Both the position numbers and the translations under genes were made by a program. A DNA stretch of 64,000 nt from NCBI GenBank assembly GCA_002946415.1, contig NJPS01000048.1:1674001-1738000 (forward strand), given 5' to 3'. Numbering within the stretch: position 1 is the first letter of the stretch; every line of letters begins with the position of its first letter. This document shows, in pieces, positions 56,437 through 64,000 of this stretch. Origin of the DNA: Rutstroemia sp. NJR-2017a BVV2. Its lineage: Eukaryota > Ascomycota > Leotiomycetes > Helotiales > Rutstroemiaceae. The notes under the pieces are model-generated. The model worked only from the letters and a program-made list of their open reading frames with translations. It searched no databases and was not told the DNA's origin.

Positions 56437-58055
56437 TTAGTTATCAACATGAATGTGCACATTCTTTTCCTCCTTAGGAATAACCGCGTCTTCCTTCTCG
56501 CCCTTCAGCGTCGGGAGCTCGAGGATCGCTTCCTTGATGATGCCGAGTGCCTTGTGGATATCCTCTTCGCTGATGACGAGGGGTGGTGCCAGACGGATGA
56601 TGTTTTCGTGGGTGGGTTTGGCCTGGGTGGGGGTATTAGTTAATGGGATGGGATATTTGACTGAAAGAAAAAGGAAAGTAGAAAGGAAACATACCAATAA
56701 CCCCTTACTCTTCAACAACATACACAAATCCCAAGCGGAATGTCCGCCCGTCTTCGTCTCATCAATGACAATCGCATTAAGCAGACCCTTCCCTCTAACC
56801 AGCGTAATCATCGGGCTCTCCAAATCCCTCAACCCCTTCCGCAACACCTCGCCCAACTTCTCCGCACGCTCCGTCAACCCCTCTTCCTCCATAATCTCCA
56901 ACGCCCGAATACTCACCGCGCAACCCAGCGGATTTCCGCCATACGTCGACCCGTGCGTGCCCGGCTCCACCGTCAACATCACCTCCTTTGAGCCCAGCAC
57001 GCACGAGACAGGGTACATGCCGCCGGAAATCGCCTTTCCAAGCGTCACCATGTCCGGCTTGATACCCGCCCATTCCGAGCACAGCATGCGGCCTGTGCGA
57101 CCGATACCTGTCTGGATCTCGTCGCAGATGAGCAGGACGTTGTGTTTTTTGCAGAGCGCCTGCACTTGGGTGAGGTAGTCGTCGTCGGGGACGACGACAC
57201 CGGCTTCGCCTTGGATGGGTTCGACGATGAAGGCGGCGGTTTGGGGACCGTGCGCGTTGAGCGCGGCTTCGAGGTCGGAGATGTGGTTGAAGCGGATGGG
57301 CTTTTGAGTTGCGGGACACACGGCGCCGACGTTGGGGACGTAGGGGCCGTAGTTGTCGCGCGATTCGGGGTCGACGGACATGGAGATTGCGGTCATCTGG
57401 TGGGGGGAGGGGGGTTAGTTGGTTGGTCGCGTGAGGTGGTGGAGGGGGAGGATGGATGGGGGAGGATGGACATAATGGAATGGAATAGACGTACGGTTCT
57501 TCCGTGGAAGTTCTCTGCAGCAGCAAATACCAATGCCTTGTCCTTCTCAACGCCCTTAACCTTATAAGCCCACTTCCTCGCAATCTTGACCGCCGTCTCA
57601 ACCGCCTCTGCACCTGTGTTCATCGGTAGGACCATATCGTAACCAAAGACATCTTTGATTTTCTCCGCCCATTTGGGGAAGACATCGTTATGGAAGGCAC
57701 GCGAGGAGAGCGTCAGACGTTGTGCCTGTTCGCAGAGTGCTTGCACGAGCGCGGGGTGGCAGTGGCCTTGGTTGACGGCGGAGTAAGCAGACAAGCAGTC
57801 AATGTATTGATTTCCCTCGGGGTCCCAGACGGTGGAACCTTGTGCGCGAGCGAATACAATAGGGAGGGGATGGTAGTTGTGCGCGGCGTATTCGTGTTCG
57901 GCGTGGATGGCGGAGGCAGTTGAGGAGGAGTGGTATTTGGAAGGGTGGTGGGATGAAGAGGGGGAGAAGGTGGGGGCGGTGGCTTTCAGTGTGCTGCCGT
58001 TGGTGGTGGTGGTGGTGGTGGTACCATTCCCGTTTGTGTCTGCGTGGGGTGCCAT
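56437..58055 (-). CDS. CAR2: Ornithine aminotransferase
   Basis: Three exons, 58055-57495, 57396-56695, 56622-56437; 482 residues. A PLP fold-type I class III aminotransferase that converts ornithine and 2-oxoglutarate to glutamate semialdehyde and glutamate in arginine catabolism, cytosolic in fungi. Marks: [36 protein letters not shown] in outline, [52 protein letters not shown] with the PLP-pyridine Asp (about 279), and TLGKAISGG with the PLP Lys (about 308). The N-terminus has a Thr run encoded by an ACC/GGT-type triplet repeat (about 58000-58021) and a His/Ser-rich linker, and the C-terminus adds a hydrophilic tail after the family's normal end. No mitochondrial presequence is evident. 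Confidence 0.95.
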
Positions 58056-59063
58056 TTTGGTAGTGATGGTGGGTTTGTGAGAGGGTTACGTGTGTGGGGG
58101 AGGATAATTTGTACAATATATTGCGGAATGTATTTGTATGTATGTTTTGTAGGTGTGTATGTCTTATAGGTCAAAGAAGGATTGAAGAAGTTGGTAATGT
58201 AGAATACCTAGTGAAGTAGTAGGCAGAGAGGCCGTGGCTGAAGTATTCAACGGAAGAACCCAGTATGTATGTACAGTACAAGGACCTTGCAGATGTGTAT
58301 GTATATGAGCAGCAGAGAAGCAGAGACCCTCCTGGAAGCTGGAGCGATACTAAGAAGTAAGAAGAGCGATGCCAGAGGGAAAGTTGTGGTGGAAAAACAG
58401 CAACTTCATATACGCAATTCCTCCAAATCTCACTAAACCCCTAAGTGCAAGTCGATCCCATTTTGCAGAGCCAACAATTCACTTGACTAACAGAATTCAT
58501 CCTGAAGCATTCGCGATGCGTAAACATGCTCTTAGAGGAACAGAAGATGACTTCTTCGTCAAGTCCTGCTTATAGGGTTCAATGCTGCTGAGTTAGCTGG
58601 GCTGGCTTCCGATGGAAGGCGAGACGAGTGGGGCGCTGGGTTTTCTTTGTGTGAGGTCGGCCTATCAGGGCCTCGGGAAGGGCAATCTAGCGGCTTTGAT
58701 TGGATCATGTGCGCATGCAGGTGGATTGGCAGTGGACGGCTGCTCACTGCTGCTGTCTTGCTGCCTCCGAGAGAGGATATGGCGGCCGCCCGCATCTGAG
58801 ATTGATCATGGGCGCTTTGGCTGCTGCTTTTGCTGCCGCTTTTGTGAAGACATAAACTCCATACCCAAAACTCCTTAGTCAGCTTTGGAAAACACGTGCG
58901 CATCTCGTTCTATTTCGTGGAGCTTCAAAATGTTCGCGACTGGCCCTGTTAAAATATCCCACCAGAAATCCTTTTTACAGAATTTAACCCTATTCCTCTC
59001 AGAGGGATTCGGTTTTTCTCCTCAGCTTTTTCTTACTTGCTACAATCACATGGCTCACTCGAT
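58056..59063. promoter_or_regulatory. Divergent promoter, CAR2 and GPI10
   Basis: 1.0 kb between opposing starts. GT-rich directly above CAR2. No gene or clear repeats. Frames at 58369-58903 have no domain. Confidence 0.5.
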
Positions 59064-61220
59064 ATGAACAAATCTGCCAAACCCTCTGCTCCAGCAGACT
59101 CCGCAAACCCTCTCTCTAACACGCGCAATATTCAAGAAAATGGAAGACACCGATTGGTCAATGAACAAATGTCCGATGACATTTGGAAAGTCCTGCTAGT
59201 TTTTCGTTTGATAAACGCCTTCTGTGTTCGAACATTCTTCCAGCCAGATGAGTATTTCCAATCTTTAGAACCAGCATGGCGTATGGCTTTTGGTCCCGAC
59301 AGTGGTGCGTGGCTCACGTGGGTGTGTATCTTCCCTCCCGTTGATTATCAGGCTACGCATTGTTAACTCGACTGCATAGGAATGGCGGTACCAATTGCGC
59401 TCATCATTACATCCTGCCCTGTTCGCAGCATTCTATATCATGATAGACAAACCAATGGAACTTCTGGGGTTTTTCCCACAGTTCCGTGCAGAGGTCATGG
59501 TTGTATTGCCAAGGGTTGTTCAGTCAGTATTTGCAGCTATTTGCGATTATTACACATGGAAATTCGCAGAGAAACTCTATGGCGTTGGTAGTAGGACTGC
59601 TTGGTTTACTGTATGTTGTCTCAGTCTGATGTGTAGAAACAAATCTGCTAACGTTGAGGCAGTTTTTCATGACTATCTTCAGTCCCTGGCAGTGGTTTTG
59701 TTCAACTAGAACTTTTTCAAACTCGCTCGAGACGACTTTGACTATTGTTGCCTCGTACCATTGGCCCTGGGGAATGGCAGTGGATTCCGAATCAGGGTCA
59801 AATTTGAAGTCGTCTGATGTGACGAGTGTTCAGGCAAAGGGGGTTTTCCAGACAACCGAGTCTGTAAAACAGTATGTCTAAACAATTACCTGAACGGTCG
59901 ATATTTGCTAATCTTACCAGCCTACGATACTCCCTACTACTCGCTGGTATCGCATGCATACTTCGTCCAACCAATGGTATCATTTGGTTTTGCGTCTTGA
60001 TGCCGACTATCATGAAACTCCTTCCCGGTTCAAACTCGACAACCTCGACTCAATCACCAATCCAAAAAGATTACATCATCCTCATTCGAGAAATTGTGTT
60101 ATGCGGTTCTACTGTTCTTACTATTTCAGCAATCTCAGACCGCCTCTATTTTGGAGAATGGACATTCCCGCCATATCAGTTCCTTCATTTCAACCTCTCC
60201 CAAAACCTCGCTGTTCTCTATGGTCGAAATGATTGGCACTACTACCTTTCACAAGGACTTCCACTACTCCTCACAACTTACCTACCATTTACTCTCATGA
60301 GTATATTCAAGACTTATAAACCATCTACGACCCCGAACGACAAATTCACAAGCAACATCCGTCTTGTACTCACCAGTATAGTCTGCACAAACATTGCCGT
60401 CCTTTCACTAATTTCTCACAAAGAAGTCCGCTTCATCTACCCTCTCCTCCCAATCCTACACGTCCTAACTGCCCCCGCCATAACCTCATTTTTCACTACC
60501 ACCAACTCCAACCCAGAATCCTCCACCAAAACCTCCATCACCCCCTCACAAACCACAACCCGCACCCCCCTCCTCATCTTCCTCCTCCTCCTCAACCTCC
60601 TCATCTCCTCCTTCACAACCCTCTCCCACCAGTCCGCCGTCCACACCCTTCCCACCTTCCTCCGCCACCGCTTCGAATCCGAAGCTCTCGATCTCCGCGG
60701 CGTCCCGCTCACCTCTCCCGACGCAAACGCGTATTTAAAACACTACCCCGGCGTGAACCAATACTTCGCGCCCACAAACCAGCCCATCCATCCCTTCGAC
60801 GCACTCGGCGAGCAGCCGTTCGTCGGTTTCCTCATGCCGTGTCATAGTACGGCCTGGAGAAGCAGGTTGGCGTATAAGGAGATGAGTGCGTGGGCGCTGG
60901 GGTGCGAACCGCCAGTGGGGTTGGAGGGGGAGGAGAGGGAGAGGTATAGGGATGAGGCGGATAGGTTTTATGATGATGGGTTGGGGTTTTTGGAGAGGGA
61001 GGTTTGGGTTGGGGGAGGTGGAGGTGGAGGTGGGGAGGTGGTGGGAAAGAAGAAGTGGCCGAGATATGTAGCTGGGTTTGAGGGGGTGGAGGAAGTGCTT
61101 AGGGAATGGTGGGGTGGGAAGGGGAGAGGGGAGATGAAGGAGGTTTGGAGGGAGAAGAACTCGTATTGGCATGATGATTCGAGGAGGAGAGGGGATGTTG
61201 TGGTTTGGAAGTTTGAGTGA
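59064..61220 (+). CDS. GPI10: GPI mannosyltransferase III (PIG-B/Gpi10)
   Basis: Four exons: 59064-59321, 59380-59610, 59663-59871, 59921-61220; 665 residues, all GT-AG and in frame. GT22 family polytopic ER enzyme that adds the third mannose to the GPI precursor, using dolichyl-phosphate mannose. Marks: [26 protein letters not shown] with the first luminal-loop acidic pair, [45 protein letters not shown], and the C-terminal [14 protein letters not shown] (HKE..R family motif). Between the TM part and the end lies a luminal or cytosolic domain with [11 protein letters not shown] and a poly-Gly run. It depends on dolichol phosphate, made by SEC59 about 13 kb away; clustering could be chance. 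Coding strand runs C-rich at about 60480-60790 then G-rich to the stop. Confidence 0.94.
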
Positions 61221-61662
61221 GCGGTGTTGTTCATGGTTGATTCAAAGATGTAGATATACAGTGTTTGCAGGAGAATAACGAACAGCTTCCCTCCACCCTC
61301 ACCGAGTCTTGGTTAGAAAATTTCCGTATAATCTCAAACCAAAATTCTCTAATTCATAGTTTGCATCCAATGCATTCACTCACCCTTTCACTTAATCACT
61401 CCCACCTAGTCTGGGTTAGAACATTTCCCCATGTTCTCAAAACCAAAAATATCTAAATCCATAGTCTTTGCATTCACTCACTCACTCAGATTTACATACA
61501 AAAACACTGCCAAGTGTGTATAGTATGTATATAACTTTTTACGAAATACATATTCTCGAAACACAAAGGCGCTGAAATACAGATTGATCGACATATGCGA
61601 AGCGATGTGTCGCTTTCTTGTGATACCTGGCGCGGTCCGTAGAGGGAACGACGTGCATTGCA

Positions 61663-61691
61663 GGGAAGCCTCCGCATCTGCGGGGCTTCCC
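61663..61691. repeat. Hairpin-forming inverted repeat
   Basis: GGGAAGCC-T-CCGCA-TC-TGCGG-GGCTTCCC: 13 base pairs with a single bulged T and a two-base turn. Followed by TTTCAAACGTTT. Confidence 0.85.
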
Positions 61692-61764
61692 TTTCAAACG
61701 TTTAGATGGATAAAAAGGAATACGGATGGCTGCACAGGTGTGAAGAGGGGAGAGGGGAGAATGA

Positions 61765-61783
61765 GGGGAGGGGAGGGGAGGGG
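61765..61783 (+). other. G-quadruplex motif
   Basis: Four runs of four G separated by single A, the strictest short-loop form of a quadruplex motif, in the 3' flank of GPI10. Confidence 0.8.
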
Positions 61784-63932
61784 ATGGATGAGAAGGTTGT
61801 GTGTGGTGTGGTGGTGAGAGAAAGAAAGAAAGGAAGGAAGGAAAAGGGAAGGCAGTATCGAGAATGTTACATGTATCTAAACGACACAACACGAATGAGA
61901 GACTGCAGCCAGCGATTCCTCACATCGACCGAAATCTTGTAATGCAGCATGTGCAAAGAGCGAGTGCGGAGGCGGTCTATGCATGCAGGTGGTTGGAATG
62001 GAGTGGAGAAAGAATACTGTATGGAGAAAAGTACTTAGGTAGGTACATGAGACGTTAATTAAGGTCGCATGCAGCAGATAGATAGGTACTGTATCTCGAC
62101 TGTTTGGGATAGGCTGGGCGGAGTGCTTTATTGGTACCGATCGATGCCAAGGCGGAGGTGGAGGAGGGCTGGGGGTGTGTTCTTTGTTTGACGGTCGGCT
62201 CGGCTTGAAGGGGCACGGCTGGATGCATTTTGAGAGAGCAGAGGAGAAGTGAAGAAGGGAGGGATGGGATGGAGAATGCCGTTTTTTTGCTTTTGCGGCG
62301 CGGAGGTGGTGGCAACACTTCTGCAGTTCATTCTGTTCGTTCGGTTTGGTGCTGCGGATAGCCGAAGCTGGGGCGTAATTCCATGGGCTGTTATACAAGA
62401 CAAGACGAGAGTAGAAGGAGGATATATGGATGGTCGTATCAGTCAATACACTGTAAGTCAGCTTACTGATTAATTTCCCAAACGATGGACTCGTTGCAAA
62501 GAAGCGATATCGGTGAATGTTGGGATGGAGATGGAGATGGAGATGGAAACGGTGCGGTCTGACAAACGATTTGCAGCGATCAAGTAAGGTTAGCTGAGGT
62601 AAGGGTTACGCGACAGATGGATAATATGGCGTTTGTGGGGAAAAGAGCGGCAAAGGGTCTTGCTCATGCATGAAAGGGGCGAGCGGGCGAGGAGGAGGAG
62701 GAAGTAGTTGTGCGCCCTTTTAGAGGGTGGGAGTCACTCTTTTGCGCACCTGATGCGGTTATGATGAAATGGTGAATGAGAATAGAGGATGAGCGATGAG
62801 CTGGTGCGTGGTGGCACAGGGCCAACGTCAGGAGAAACAAGACGAAGGGAATAACCTTGAGGGAATTAATGGATGTACTTGTAGACATACAAGTATAATC
62901 TTCTGGTCTGCGCATTTCGATCTCAGGTACGAAGAGCATCGGAAGGTCGGAGTGTCGGATTCACACGATATCAGTACTTGTATGATTGATTAGTCTCCAC
63001 TCCTACACACCCCATACAAACACAATACACCGCACCGATATATATGTACGAAGCATGACCCATGGAGGCGGACGATAGATACTGATGCTGATGCTGATAC
63101 GAGCGATACCTTCGATAAGGAGCAGCAGCTGCTGCAGCTGATATTCCTCCCATTCCCATTCCACTCGCAGGCCTCTCTTCAATCCGAACCGCTTACGAGT
63201 AATTCACCTCGCCAATGATAAGTGATAAGTGATAAGCAGACGACATTCGTAGGTTGCTAGACACTCGGAAGTCCATAAATATCCATAATTCCATAATGTT
63301 CCAAATCCATACAAAGCAATCGGATAACATCACGAGCAACAAACACACGCGCCAGTACTAAAGGCAGGCAGGCAAGCAAGCAGGCAAGCATCGTGCATCC
63401 AGTATCAAAGCCCCAGAGTACCAAGCACGGCCCATTCATCAACAAGGGCGGAGATTGTGCAAAGTATACAAATACAAAGTACCCTCAGTGAAGGGTAACC
63501 TTGGTAGATAGCAGATAGGTCTGAATCAGTCATATATATGCGTATGCAGAGCGCAGAGAGGAAGGGCTCCAGAGAGTGATTTGCGCTTTATGATATTATG
63601 ACATGAATGCCCGACTGACTCTCTGGCTGACTCTCAGAGTGACTACTTGACCTGCTCTTCCTTTACATCCATTTAATCTCTCGCTCTGTCACCGACCATT
63701 GTTATCGTTTTACTTCCGTCATATACTAAGGTCTGGTGGTACTGTGACTAGCTACCGACTAAATCAAAAACAGCTACCGTTGCCGCAAGGTTGTTATCAT
63801 CATCCTTCTTCGACTCACCCATCGCTCATCACCTATTATCGATAGTCGATATCGCCATCATTGCGAATTATTCACTCGCCATTCTTGTCCTACTAAAGTA
63901 TCTGGCCATAAACATTCACATAAACAAACAAA

Positions 63933-63952
63933 CAAGCAAGCAAGCAAGCAAG
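63933..63952. repeat. (CAAG)5 microsatellite
   Basis: Five CAAG units preceded by CAAA units, near the window end. Confidence 0.9.
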
Positions 63953-64000
63953 CAGCCATACAATATATACAGACATCTTACCTATCTACCCATCTGCCGA

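Larger units (their letters stand above)
61221..64000. other. Intergenic with hairpin, G4 motif and short repeats
   Basis: 2.8 kb after GPI10 to the window end, no gene recognised on either strand. It holds a strong inverted repeat (61663-61691), a perfect G4 motif (61765-61783), purine-rich stretches to about 61850, small trinucleotide runs near 63085-63130 and a CAAG tetranucleotide repeat near the end. The last part may be the promoter or leader of a gene beyond the window. Confidence 0.5.

Noticed and set aside
1..64000. CRISPR arrays, tRNA/rRNA genes, insertion sequences
   Set aside because: No regularly spaced repeats, cloverleaf boxes or transposase motifs found by eye on either strand.

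Overview
The window looks like a gene-dense chromosomal segment of a filamentous ascomycete (Pezizomycotina; a leotiomycete is my best guess, from overall gene style only). The reasons are short GT-AG introns of about 45-65 bases with CTRAC-like branch sites, fungal-only regulator classes (Zn2Cys6, mixed C2H2-Zn2Cys6), the fungal rhodopsin-like membrane family, fungal DHA2 and ACS transporters, and single-copy yeast orthologues (PLC1, KTI12, URB2, SEC59, GPI10, CAR2). I see no rRNA, tRNA, intact transposon, CRISPR array or plasmid feature. I resolved 18 protein-coding genes. Exon borders were worked out by hand from splice signals, frame continuity and family conservation.

Layout. 1-3.2 kb: phospholipase C (PLC1), perhaps cut at its 5' end. 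5-9.7 kb: a divergent pair of a Zn2Cys6 regulator and a DHA2-type MFS transporter. 10-15 kb: an amino-acid permease and a rhodopsin-like membrane protein. 15.4-16.2 kb: a DUF1771-Smr protein with a C-terminal CaaX box. 16.9-20.2 kb: a divergent pair of an MDR oxidoreductase and a C2H2-Zn2Cys6 regulator. 20.9-23.4 kb: a GH31 glycosidase. 24.6-26.5 kb: a C2H2 regulator with a long leader, followed by about 3.7 kb without genes. 32-36.4 kb: KTI12, a bicupin and an alpha/beta hydrolase. 37-43.4 kb: URB2 head to head with a TRM140-type tRNA methyltransferase. 44-50.6 kb: SEC59 and an F-box/zinc-ribbon protein. 53.9-61.2 kb: an ACS-type MFS transporter, ornithine aminotransferase and GPI10. 61.2-64 kb: no gene recognised.

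The genes do not form one pathway. Three themes recur: translation machinery (KTI12, URB2, TRM140), ER glycolipid and dolichol work (SEC59, GPI10), and nutrient or small-molecule handling by transporter, enzyme and regulator neighbours. Two divergent regulator-effector pairs suggest local transcriptional control.

Points most worth a second look: a one-base frame break in the TRM140-type gene; an intron in the DHA2 transporter that fits only a GT-TG splice pair; a polybasic-plus-CCTVM tail on the Smr protein; and a repeated compositional pattern in which coding strands run C-rich at the 5' end and G-rich at the 3' end in about ten genes regardless of orientation, with the GH31 gene alternating in several sharp blocks.
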